Source of the DNA: Pseudeuparius sepicola
Lineage: Eukaryota; Arthropoda; Insecta; Coleoptera; Anthribidae
DNA length: 64,000 nucleotides
Reading direction: 5' to 3'
Assembly: GCA_963920635.1 (NCBI GenBank)
Contig: OY987301.1
Location: 47,653,820-47,717,819 of the forward strand
Positions 33,439 through 44,211 of the stretch are shown here, piece by piece. The first letter of the stretch is position 1; every line of letters starts with the position of its first letter. The notes beneath the pieces are model-generated. The model was not told the origin of the DNA. It saw only the letters and a list, made by a program, of their open reading frames with translations, and searched no databases. Position numbers and translations under genes: made by a program.

Positions 33439-33594
33439 CATGGAAGCGGGATAGGAAATTTTGTACTCAGGACGTTCGGAACCGACAGCGGTAAATATTT
33501 GCGGGTTTGGATCGTTGTAAAGGGGTTTTGGATATTGAAAATTTAGATCTGCATAACTCTGCTCGAAACTGCTTTGCGATTGCGAGAGGTACTC
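33439..33594 (-). CDS. ARL6IP1: ARL6IP1 second coding exon or cassette exon
   Basis: A 156-base open segment on the minus strand from a TTTCAAG acceptor (first base 33594) to a possible GTAGTG donor (33438-33433). It encodes 52 residues rich in Tyr, Gln, Ser and Pro (EYLSQSQSSFEQSY at the start, EYKISYPASM at the end). Both ends are in phase 0, so it can be included between the start exon and the exon at 33378 or skipped without changing the frame. I do not recognise this segment in ARL6IP1 homologues, which usually have a short N terminus. The donor is weaker than the others. Confidence 0.55.
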
Positions 33595-33644
33595 CTTGAA
33601 ATTTTAAAATCATAACATGATAATTATTAGACAAGGCTACTTAC

Positions 33645-33673
33645 ATCTTCGGACATTATGATGAATATAGGTA
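33645..33673 (-). CDS. ARL6IP1: ARL6IP1 start exon (MSED)
   Basis: On the minus strand ATGTCCGAAGAT starts at 33656 and is followed at once by a GTAAGT donor (33644-33639). Seventeen bases upstream is a TTTTTTAG acceptor-like site (exon from 33673), which suggests a further 5' untranslated exon upstream. The intron to 33594 would be 50 bases. The start fits the frame of the downstream exons (phase 0). The Foldback element begins about 150 bases upstream. Confidence 0.6.
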
Positions 33674-34020
33674 CTAAAAAATTAAGCTCGAATATATTTT
33701 TTATATAATCTAATACTTAGTAAGTAGTACTTGGACAGCTTTTGCAAAATTACGTTTGGGTCTGTGTCTGTATCTTGCACTTCAAAAATTCTATTAAAAA
33801 TGACAAGACTTATGTGAAGTTGGCGTCGGACGCCAGAGCCAGAAGCCAGCGTCATATGCCCGCGCCTGGCGAATCTCGGCGAAGGAATACCGGGCAGTGG
33901 TGAAGCGCACAGAAGCTTAAATTCACCACGAGAAGTCGCTGTTTTTCGGTTTTTGGGGATATTACCCAACATTTCGTCACCAAATTTTTACGAAAAGTAG
34001 AGGAAGGGTAGAGGATTAAC

Positions 34021-34849
34021 CATTGGCTAAGGGTAGAAAAATATTAAATAGATGAACAAATCGGAGCCGCGCGTTAAATTCACGTCAAGATGACAGACTT
34101 CCGCAACTTTTTTCGGAGCCGAATAATTTTTTACAAGGAGGCAAGAGATAGGGCAACAACCCTGGGGAGGTTTAAAGGTGGCACACCATTGGCTAAGGGT
34201 AGAAAATATTAAATAGACGAACAAATCGGAGCCGCGCGTTAAATTCACGTCAAGATGACAGTCTTCCGCAACTTTTTTCGGAGCCGGATAATTTTTTACA
34301 AGGAGGCAAGAGATAGGGCAACAACCCTGGGGAGGTTTAAAGGTGGCACACCATTGGCTAAGGGTAGAAAAATATTAAATAGACGAACAAATCGGAGCCG
34401 CGCGTTAAATTCACGTCAAGATGACAGTCTTCCGCAACTTTTTTCTGAGCCGGATAATTTTTTACAAGGAGACAAGAGATAGGGCAACAATCCTGGGGAG
34501 GTTTAAAGGTGGCACACTATTGGCTAAGGGTAGAAAAATATTAAATAGACGAACAAATCGGAGCCGCGCGTTAAATTCACGTCAAGATGACAGTCTTCCG
34601 CAACTTTTTTCGGAGCCGGATAATTTTTTACAAGGAGACAAGAGATAGAGCCACAACCCTGGGGAGGTTTAAAGGTGGCACACCATTGGCTAAGGGTAGA
34701 AAAATATTAAATAGACGAACAAATCGGAGCCGCGCGTTAAATTCACGTCAAGATGACAGTCTTCCGCAACTTTTTTCGGAGCCGGATATTTTTTACAAGG
34801 AGACAAGAGATAGGGCAACAACCCTGGGGAGCTTTAAAGGTGGCACAGT
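34021..34849 (+). repeat. Five tandem 166-bp repeats, left Foldback arm
   Basis: Units start near 34021, 34187, 34352, 34518 and 34684, each beginning CATTGGCTAAGGGTAG (one has TATTGG). They are nearly identical. Because 166 is not a multiple of three, each unit opens overlapping frames of about 75 codons. These are by-products of the repetition and not genes. Confidence 0.92.
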
Positions 34850-34855
34850 TATTTA

Positions 34856-37800
34856 AATGACATCTGTCAAAAAAAATTGATGTTAAATATAAAAAAAAAA
34901 CAAATAAAAGATTATCGCAGTTGAGTTACGTAATATTTACGTAATTTTTTTTGCTCGTAATAGGTTAGTTTTTTCAATTATTTAAATTCGATTTTGACCT
35001 CGGCCCAATTGAAAAATGAATTTTGGTAACGCAAGTATAATTTAAACCTTCGACCCTTTCCTAGCAAAATCCCTGCCACAAACCTTCATATTATTACTAA
35101 TAAATCTGACAGGAAAGTTAGTCCCCCCCAGGTTTCAATGTCATGCTACGCCGCTGCCCATATAGCAAGCCATGGATATGTACATTTATTATAAATGCAT
35201 TTGATATACATGTAAGTATGGTTTGTACAAAACAAATTCCGATATACGTCATCGTATACGGCATTGTAAAAGACTCGTCATAGGGACGCAGCGTTGCCGT
35301 ATCGTGATAAATAAAGATATAAACAATAACCGCCGCAATCACCATATTTTTAAACCACAAGCATAACATGTATTTTATATGATAAACTGTTGTTTTACTC
35401 GGTCACAAATTAAGTATAGCAAAACCTCGAAAAACGTACACCAAGCCGGTAATCAATGCAAAACGCGTGGAAACGTTCACGTGCGCGTCCACGAGGTTAT
35501 AACTTATAACTCTGGCTCTGGCGGTTGTAAATTCGGCAACGTCGCCCGTAGCGTTAACAGCGGTACCAACATAATAATAGGCCAAATTCAAATATCAACA
35601 CACAAAATCACATATGTTTTCATATAAAACGTTGGTAACACAATTTTCGTCATTAATTGTTATTGATGACGTGCAACGGAATTTGTGTTGTACGAACCAT
35701 ATATCATTTTATGCATATACATAAAGTATCTAAATGGTATACATAAATGTATATTCATTGTTAAACATTTTATGTATATACCTAGGTGTATATATCCATT
35801 TCCAAATATCTGTTACATGTTTTATAAATATTCACACTTGTATGCACTATTTTGGATATTGTTAATCCCAAGGACTTTTTATAGACACCTAAGTATATGA
35901 TATTATTAATATATACATTGTATATCTCTTCAGGTTCGTAAAATGTTGATCCATAATTAAATATTTTATGTATATACTTTCCGGTATATCCAGTCTCAGA
36001 TATCTATAGCATATTTTATAAATATGCACACTTTTATGCAATATTCTGGTTATAGGTAGGTATACCTACATATCCCAAACAGCACTAGTCATTGTTTGTA
36101 CGTCGTGTGCGAGTGGTGTGTCGGGTAAATAAAGGGGGTAAGTAGGTAGGTATTCTGTTTTATTATTTTGTTACATTCCATTTTAAAGCGGAAAGCAAAA
36201 AGTCTAAATGGGTCTTGGTGGGTTTGTGCAACTCCCATAGCAGTAGATTATGGTGATATTTTTCTGTGCTTTAGTTTAAAAATTACCACTTTAATATTAT
36301 TTTCATATTTTCATGGGTACCTTCTGCGGGGTAGTGAAGTGGTTGGTGTTTTGTTGCTTGTAGCGGGGAAAGAAGTCCTCGTGTAATTAAACTTATGAGT
36401 CAACTGTACTTTGAGCTGTTCCGCCCGTCGGACGGACCGATCCTCTGGGCGCAGTGTGCGCACCGGCCGTCTGGCTGACCGCTCCGGTCGGCTCAAGGTC
36501 GGCACGGTTCTGCGGGCAGTGGGGGGAGTCGGGCGGGCGGCGGGCGGCAGTCTAGACCGAGCGCCCGATGGAGAAGGGTTGCGGAGCCCACGACCTCAAG
36601 ATTCTCCGCTCGGGCAGTTATAGGTATCTCACGTCGCGGAGCATAAGCTAGGGTGCATTCAATTATTGTAACTTGTCGGAAATAAATAAAGTTGTGAACC
36701 CTATTGGCGCGTCCTCCAACCTCGAAGAACCCACCACTGTGAGATCAACATGTGACCGGTGGAAGAAACCACTACAGATTTGTACCCCGACGGGGACAAC
36801 GGAACCACTACACTTCCAAGGTACCTACTCATATTACCTAATCTGAAATCAGAAATGTTATTGGCAGAGGCTATATATTTTGTGGGCAGAGGCACGAAAC
36901 CCGCCGTCATTATCGTAACGTTGCCTTCTTACCTCGCTCATAAAAAGGCGGGAACTATAAGGCGAATTTGAATCTTTTATAAGAATTTGCCTTATTTTGC
37001 CGATAATAACCGATTTTGTGATAATTATTATGAATTGCCATTAGGATAGCACTAATAAATAATTTATGACTTATTTATTTCCCGAGTTAAGTAAACAATG
37101 TATAAAGGCAAAAGTTTTAGAATTGTTGGTGGGCGTTTCAATGGTATTGTTGACAAAGGAATGGTATTGTTGTCAAAGAAAAAACTTATGTTTGTTAAAA
37201 TGGAACAACCCTTATATTATTGAATTTTCGGAATCTACGCTTCATCCCAAGGATGTATTTATTATGTTATAATAATATGTTTGCTCCAGCCGTTTTTGCA
37301 ATACAGAATATTAGGGCTTTCAAACCTAAATGTTTCCATGTTTTCACACCTTTTATCTCAAGCGAAGCGTTTGCGGATAAGATGAGTATAAGAAAAAATG
37401 CTGAAAATAGTACCTCTAAAACGTTACCTATGAACGTTTTAGGGGCACTACGAGTATATTCTCATACCTACTAGACATTTTAGGAGTTAGGTATTATTTT
37501 CATATTTTTTTCTTATACTCAAACGTTTCGTTTCCGAAATAGAGGGTGTGAAAATATGAAAAAAAATAGATATGTGATACACATATCCAATTTACATTAT
37601 TTTCTAAGACAAGGGGGTTACTGATTACCTACCTACTAATGTACAATAACTTCTTTTCAGGACCTGTGCAAATGGAAAAATACTCAGAAAAAATACAAAA
37701 TATATACTTATGTCTTTACTTTTATATTATACATTCGTACAGCTCTTTAAAAAAAGAACTTAATTTAAAAAGTATCCATTTCACTTATGTATTTATATGG

Positions 37801-38163
37801 TTGTAAACGTGCATTTACAGAGTATATTATTATATTATTATTATCACGTTGAAAATGAAATAATTAAAAAACTTTGAGTATAATGTTGCATACCAATTTT
37901 TTTTCCTCTTTATATCATTTTAATTCAAAAGAACTCAATTCGTGACTTTGTTGAAATATATGACGTTTCAAAATAATTCTGAAACTCCCTATATGTGCTC
38001 CAGATGTACCCTGTATAGCAGATGTGCTATATAAATTAAAAGAAAATTATAGGTAGGTATGTGTGTTTCATTTAAAAATCGTTGATACTTATAAGGTAAG
38101 TAGAACACAATGTATATCCATAAAAAGGCCATCATAATGAATACAATATGCTATTAGTCCTCG
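34856..38163. other. Interior of the Foldback element, left part: no recognised gene
   Basis: Mostly AT-rich. Two direct repeats about 192 bases apart (about 35769-35870 and 35963-36060) share TTTTATGTATATAC and TTTTATAAATAT-CACACTT text. A GC-rich tract lies at 36400-36620. From 36650 to 36720, AATAAATAAAGTTGTGAACC followed by ATTGGCGCG resembles an LTR end with a primer site, but no retrotransposon gene adjoins it. A weak inverted pair lies near 37300-37560. Confidence 0.4.
36400..36620. other. GC-rich tract inside the Foldback element
   Basis: About 220 bases of roughly 65-70 percent GC by eye with many CGG and GGC runs, in otherwise AT-rich DNA. The frames are open but unrecognised. It may be acquired host or retroelement sequence. 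Confidence 0.4.
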
Positions 38164-38666
38164 GGCCCATGCCTATAAAAATTTTACCTTGCCATTGAAA
38201 ATGTGTACCTATATGTGTTCCTTATGTCCAATCGGACAACTTCTTACATAAGAAAATTCTCAATAGCGGGGCGTTTTTTGGACTCCTTCAATCTTTTAAG
38301 GGCTTCCTATAATGCAATTTCCGAAAAGATTTGTCGGACAAGGTTACCACTTGATTTTAAATATTTTTATAAAACTATCCTGAAAAATTAGCTGTGAAAT
38401 TTCATGACGTCATAACTTTTCCATGTTAGGGGTGTCACCTGATTTTTTCAGGATCGTTTAATAAAAATATTTTAAATCAAGTGGTAATAACCTTGTCCGA
38501 CAATTTTTTTTATTCCATTATCGGAAGCCCTTGAAATATTGCAGGGGTAAAAGAAAACACTTCGCTATTGAGAATTTTTTTATTTAAGAAGTTGTCCGAT
38601 CGGACATAAAGAACACATATACAAATTTTCAATAGCGATGAGGTAAAATTTTTATAGGCATGGGCC
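38164..38666. repeat. 503-bp foldback repeat
   Basis: The ends read GGCCCATGCCTATAAAAATT and its exact complement. The arms of about 220 bases include AAGTTGTCCGA/TCGGACAACTT and CCTTGTCCGACAA and its complement. Non-coding. Confidence 0.85.
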
Positions 38667-38734
38667 GTAGAAATGCCATATGAATATGACAGGAATACTC
38701 TAATCTTGATTGAAAACTTCCACAGACAAAATGT

Positions 38735-38960
38735 GATGAATCTGAGTTTCTCTGGATGGATCGTGCATCAGCGAAACTTCTCGTTCCAAGCTTTCGTCCT
38801 CGATTGCATGGGACATCCTCAGGGCGCGACGATCACACTAAGACTGACAGTCTCAATGTGATCGTTACGCCTGGAGGATGTCCCATGCAATCGAGGACGA
38901 AAGTTTGGAACGAGATGTTTCGCTGACGCAGGATCCATCTGGAAGAAACTAAGATTCATC
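38735..38960. repeat. 226-bp foldback repeat
   Basis: The arms of about 100 bases begin GATGAATCTGAGTTTC and match in inverted sense across TTTCGTCCTCGATTGCATGG. It lies between two AT-rich stretches that both contain ATGAATATGACAGGA (about 38680 and 39088). Confidence 0.85.
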
Positions 38961-39874
38961 AGGAATATTCTATGTATATTTTTTATTTCATGGTCATGGA
39001 TGTTTCTAGTATATACTTCAATGTATATACATAAAATGTAACGATATGACCATAACGAATATACCCTCTATCTAGCATAGAGGTCATATGAATATGACAG
39101 GATATTGTATGTACATTTATTACATATTTATGGATGCGCGCGGAGCGTACCTAAATGTATATACATATAATATAACCATAATGAATATTCCTAGAATATT
39201 ATGTGAACATTTTATGAATATAATATATGCAAAATATGGATTTCAAATGTATATCCACCTTTGAGACAAAAATATATCCATGGAATATCATTTTTATATC
39301 CATTATATATGAAAATACAATGTACATATCCACACATGAACATATAATAGATATGCTATGGATACGATTTTGCTATATGGGTGTTTATTGGCTTTTAAAA
39401 ACTTTGCTTTAAATAAGATTTTTCACTTCGTTCTTTTCGCGGATGGGGCGAATCGGCGTTTCTATTGGATAATAACAAGCTGATGTATAATAACAAGGCA
39501 ATGAAACTGTGGTCGACGTTGACTATATTTACTTGTCCTTATTGATTTCGCTGCTTACTTATATAAGAGTGAGAGTAAGTGGAAATGACGGTGATGAGCG
39601 TCTATCGTCCTCTTCTGTATCAAAGGTTACAGAATTATTCTGTAAACTTTGTCTGTATGTAGTGTATGTTCGAATAAAAATAGCAGTGGCGCACCCAGGA
39701 GGGGGGGCGCAGGGAGCCACTCCCCCCTCTCATATTTTAAAAAGTTCTCGAGGACGGTATCGTAGATGTACTGTCCTCTGTGCGACTTTTAGCAATTATT
39801 TTTCTAATCAGAGACCTGGCCTGGAAATTTCTTTTAATCATAAAATATTTTGTATGCAATATACGTCAAACTTC
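38961..39874. other. Interior of the Foldback element, right part
   Basis: AT-rich, with several copies of ATGTATATACATA-like palindromes also found at 35700-36000. A segment AGTGGCGCACCCAGGAGG at 39686 resembles a common DNA-element terminus, but no partner end was found. Confidence 0.4.
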
Positions 39875-40735
39875 CCCAGGGTTGTTGCCCTATCTCTTGT
39901 CTCCTTGTAAAAAAATATCCGGCTCCGAAAAAAGTTGCGGAAGACTGTCATCTTGACGTGAATTTAACGCGCGGCTCCGATTTGTTCGTCTCTTTAATAT
40001 TTTTCTACCCTTAGCCAATGGTGTGCCACCTTTAAACCTCCCCAGGGTTGTTGCCCTATCTCTTGTCTGCTTGTAAAAAATTATCCGGTTCCGAAAAAAG
40101 TTGCGGAAGACTGTCATCTTGACGTGAATTTAACGCGCGGCTCCGATTTGTTCGTCTATTTAATATTTTTCCACCCTTAACCAAAGTGTGCCACCTTTAA
40201 ACCTCCCCAGGGTTGTTGCCCTATTCCTTGTAAAAAATTATCCGGCTCCGAAAAAAGTTGCGGGAGACTGTCATCTTGACGTGAATTTAATGCGCGGCTC
40301 CGATTTGTTCGTCTATTTAATATGTTTCTACCCTTAGCCAATATGGTGTGCCACCTTTAAACCTCCTCAGGGTTGTTGCCCTATCTCTTGTCACCTTGTA
40401 AAAAATTATCCGGCTCCGAAAAAAGTTGCGGAAGACTGTCATCTTGACGTGAATTTAACGCGCGGCTCCGATTTGTTCGTCTATTTAATATTTTTCTACC
40501 CTTAGCCAATGGTGTGCCACCTTTAAACCTCCCCAGGGTTGTTGCCCTATCTCTTGTCTCCTTGTAAAAAATTATTCGGCTCTGAAAAAAGTTGCGGAAG
40601 ACTGTCATCTTGACGTGAATTTAACGCGCGGCTCCGATTTGTTCGACTATTTAATATTTTTCTACCCTTAGCCAATGGTGTGCCACCTTTAAACCTCCCC
40701 AGGGTTGTTGTCCTATCTCTTGTCTACTTTCTAAA
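39875..40735 (-). repeat. Five tandem 166-bp repeats, right Foldback arm (inverted)
   Basis: The same unit as in the left arm, inverted, with CCAATGGTGTGCCACC-type junctions near 40018, 40190, 40346, 40508 and 40674. One unit has a small deletion (near 40232), and the outermost is more diverged (40700-40790). Confidence 0.92.
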
Positions 40736-41065
40736 AATTATCCGGTTTCGTAAAAAGTTGCGGAAGACTGTCAAATTGACGTATTTTTCATTCCCGCATT
40801 TTTTAACCCTTTGGCGTTTTGGTAACGTCGTGGAATTTTCTCAAGTTAATCCTCTACCCTTCCTCTACTTTTCGTAAAAATTTGGTGCCGAAATGTTGGG
40901 TAATATCCCCAAAAACCGAAAACAGCAACTTCTCGTGGTGAATTTAAGCTTCTGTGCGCTTGACCATTGCCCGAGATTCCTTCGCCGAGATTCGCCAGGT
41001 GCGGGCATATGACGCTGGCGTCGGGCGCTGGCGTCCGACGCCAACTTAACATAAGTAATGACAAG

Positions 41066-42466
41066 TCCCCAAGTTCAAGTTCATTTTTAGGATTCATTCA
41101 CAGAATAAGGGGATTCGGATTCATTCAAAGGTTTGTTCAACTTGATGTCAATGGCGTATCAAAAGGGACAACACGGGCATTGAAAACCGAAAACAAAGTA
41201 AAAACACAAACATAAAACAAAAATGCCATAGGCCATTGAATATATAAGAAAAACGGTCCCTATAGGCTCAATGCTAAACTAGTCTATGGGCCATGCCAAC
41301 AATGAACAAGAACAAAGAACAACGCAGTGTAGATCCGGTTAGGTAGGTGGCTAGCACCGTTCTCATGGTGACGATGGCCCATATATTAATACGCATAGTC
41401 CCGTCGGGGAGTTTGGCATCAATTCAGTCTACTCTACAAAGTTCCGTTATTTCATTGCACAAACATTAAAATGAAGAAATTTAAAAAAAAACAACATAAA
41501 TATACGCCATAAACAAAGTACATGCCAAAAACAAAAAACATCTGTGTGCGCCTATGGCTTGAAGTGTTAAATATTTAGGGAGTTACTAAATCGCCAAATC
41601 ACATGTAAATGCTACCAACTTAAATTCAGCCTCTCTTTCTCTCTCTCTCTCTCCCCCCCCCCCTTGCCTCTCTCTCTCCCCACCTTGCCTCTTTCACCCC
41701 CCCCCTTACCATCCATATCGTCGAGTCAACTGATGAACCCTCAGACTAATGAATAAAAGGGACGAATTTGTTTACAAATTTATGTTAATTGTTGACAGGC
41801 ATAGTTGTTTATTACTATCCCCATGTTTACAAATATTGGTCTTACTGACCTGCCCCAAACATGTTGTCACATTTAAGAGTAACAATAACTGGGAATATCA
41901 TAAATAAAACCGGCAATTTCTTTAGTAGATGCATTGAACGTAAAATTGCCCCCACTTATAAAATTCAGGCGGAACAGTAAAGTAAAACAACCTTTTCGTG
42001 TTCAAGAAAGATTATGTAGGTGTTTTATTATTGACAAAATGGTTATAGTAGAGAACACCCATTGATTTTCGCACTAATCGGCAACGTTGCGGCAGTTTGA
42101 CAGGGACCAAAGTAAGCGCTTGCTCAAATTGTTTGTTTTCCATTTTGTTTGTTTTGGTTTGTGCTTCGGTATTTGCTTATGGTTTTACCAGAAAACAAAC
42201 GCTAAAATCGAGTTTTTCGTGCGGTTGCAAGTTTAAAATATTAAAAAATGGTAAAAAGTTGCATAAAGTGCAAGTGTCTTTCCTCTAAAGTGAAAAAAAG
42301 AGAATATTTCGTTCCATAGGTAGTATTTGTAAATACATTTATCTCTTTCATAAAGTGAGAAGGTTCAGCTTACTGTTTACATCTGTATAAAGACGCTATA
42401 ATGCGGTGTCCCCATTATTCATTAGTCTGAGGATGAACCCACTGCGCAGCGATTTGCGATGCGGAA
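41066..42466. other. Flank beyond the Foldback element
   Basis: This should carry the former upstream region of ARL6IP1. No gene was recognised. A pyrimidine tract (CT and C runs) lies at 41636-41708. A short hydrophobic frame at 42097-42288 lacks an ATG and any family match. Confidence 0.4.
41636..41708. repeat. CT/C-rich microsatellite tract
   Basis: Runs of CT repeats alternate with C tracts up to about 11 bases over roughly 70 bases. Confidence 0.85.
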
Positions 42467-42545
42467 AAAAAATGCTAAACGCCGCCATTTTGATGCCCCT
42501 CTGCGACGGTTGCCATGGTAACCATGTGAATTCGTGCGCCAACGA
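42467..42545. repeat. Dispersed repeat with a perfect X-box palindrome, copy 1
   Basis: GCCGCCATTTTGATGCCCCT, then GTTGCCATGGTAAC (42509-42522), then GAATTCG. An inverted relative lies at 52541-52625 with GTTACCATGGTAAC (52567-52580). The palindrome fits the RFX-binding X-box consensus. Confidence 0.5.
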
Positions 42546-42558
42546 CGCAAATATATTA

Positions 42559-43568
42559 GGTCTGTTCGGTGTGGCTACACTGCCTACACTAAGCTACACT
42601 CCTGCAGTGGTAGCACTTATTCTGTTCGGCGTGTTTTTGTGCTACACTGAATTCGATTGTAAACTGCACTTAGCTACACCAACTCGGAAGCAAGTGTAGT
42701 ATAGCTGAACGACGAGAGGATAAATCCCACTTAGGGTTCCACGTTTTCATTGGTCGACTCAAGGTTACATGAATTTGAACATTGTAGGCTTGTGAGGTTT
42801 TTTAGAAATCATATTGCAATATTTCCTTCCAGCATAATAATGGATTAGTTAATCACTTATCTGAACATATGGTAATTATGGAACATACCGTATGCACCGC
42901 GCGATTTTCTTGAAATTTTGGCTACCCCTACATTTTCAAGGTCCCTGAACACGAATCTGACCTCTATAATGGAGATGAAATTAGCTCAAACCCTAACTTC
43001 GCGAATACCCGCAAAAAAAACGAAATATTGAAAGATTTGTGCCGTGTTTACGTCCGACCCGGCCGCTGTTTTCACCCGAAATTCGGCGCGCGCCGAATTT
43101 TGGGTACTCGCGAAGTTTCGATGTTGCAAAAGGTGCAAAATACGGTGGTGATCAGTTTGAGCTGCATAGAATTAAAATTCATCCGGATTTGACGTTATTT
43201 CTTATTCTTAATTCATTTGCATAATTTATGTCACAACGGGCTATTGAATACAAGGCCAGAGGCTTAATATTCAGGTACAGGTACCCTTGAATCGACCAAT
43301 GAAAACTTGGGACCCTAAGTGGGATTTATCCTCTCGTGCTGAACGAAGTCCACAAAACGCATAAATGATAAAAATACGAAAAAATATAACCTTGCGTTAG
43401 TATATTAAATAGAAAATAGACCGATTTTTAGGCCCTAAACCTTGATTGGGATGATCTTGGTTTGTCTCGTATAGCAATAATAATATTTCTCTAGTTCGTA
43501 TAAAATTCCTGTATTTTATATGCTCTGGTTTGTCTAGATACACTCAGTGCAGCAACACCGAACAAACC
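42559..43568. mobile_element. PIF/Harbinger-type MITE, 1010 bp including a nested insertion
   Basis: The ends read GGTCTGTTCGGTGTGGCTAC and the near complement (GCAACACCGAACAAACC), flanked by TTA (42556-42558, 43569-43571), the 3-bp duplication of PIF/Harbinger. Most of the interior is the hAT-type MITE at 42712-43337. Confidence 0.75.
42712..43337. mobile_element. hAT-type MITE nested in the Harbinger MITE, 626 bp
   Basis: The ends read ACGAGAGGATAAATCCCACT and the complement (AGTGGGATTTATCCTCTCGT), with a perfect 8-bp duplication GCTGAACG (42704-42711, 43338-43345). The arms extend past TTTTCATTGGTCGA and its complement. Its centre (from 42871) contains a piece of the GGTAATTATGG family. 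Confidence 0.85.
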
Positions 43569-43571
43569 TTA

Positions 43572-44204
43572 TGTTTCCTTCCCAAATTCCCAACAGTTTC
43601 GTAAGTCGTAAGTCGTAAGTGCCTACCTGTGTTTCATGTTTTTTTTTTGTAGTTTTGCGACAGGAGAGGAAAATCTTTTTATATACACTAACCTATATAT
43701 TTTGTTATATTTTCGGGGTATGCAACTGGGTCCGGCGCATTGGCAACACAGGTCCATTACGTCGGGTTGTGAAGGCCAAAGGGTATGATCGAAGGTAGCA
43801 AAAAGTGAGCTATATTCGCTCTGAACGCGACCGTATGTTAAACGGGTTGCCTATACATTACGGGTTGGAGGGTTGGACCAATAGAATCGCCGGAGACGCC
43901 GGATCAGACGCCTTGGCGATCGATGAGTTTGCAAATGTTGAAGTTTTATTAAAAAAAAATTATCAACAATCTCGAACAAGGTAAGTCAAATATGTTATTA
44001 TTTATTAATGCCATAACCCATAACAGTTCTTCCCGAATTATTATCAATGTGTTATTACTGTTATTCGAGGAATATTTCAAATATGAATAGGCAGTGTGAA
44101 AAGTACGGTTAGGGGGCTATTTTTAGAGACACTGTTACAAGTTATATGTATTCCCTTTATTCCTGTTGTTTCTTCTTGTCTATGTTATTACCACTAGATT
44201 AACA
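43572..44204. other. Spacer before P-type copy 2
   Basis: Contains a short tandem (three CGTAAGT units near 43603-43625). No gene or element end was recognised. Confidence 0.4.
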
Positions 44205-44211
44205 ACAATAG

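Larger units (their letters stand above)
33808..41056. mobile_element. Foldback-type (MULE-like) transposon, 7249 bp
   Basis: A perfect 9-bp target duplication AATGACAAG flanks the element (33799-33807, 41057-41065). The ends read ACTTATGTGAAGTTGGCGTC and, inverted, the near complement ending CATAAGT. Each arm has a unique outer part of about 210 bases, then tandem 166-bp repeats, then the internal region 34850-39874. Long inverted arms made of tandem repeats and 9-bp duplications are the hallmarks of Foldback elements. No MULE or NOF-type transposase was seen inside, so it is non-autonomous. Confidence 0.85.

Noticed and set aside
34255..34856. Repeated 75-89-codon frames in the 166-bp arrays, considered as a tandem gene family
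   Set aside because: Each frame is the same repeat read through about 1.4 units in shifted phase; identity is at the DNA level and the inverted arm gives the same frames.
35769..36060. ATGTATATACATA palindromes as a regulatory array
   Set aside because: AT-rich low-complexity text; the 192-base direct duplication explains the recurrence.
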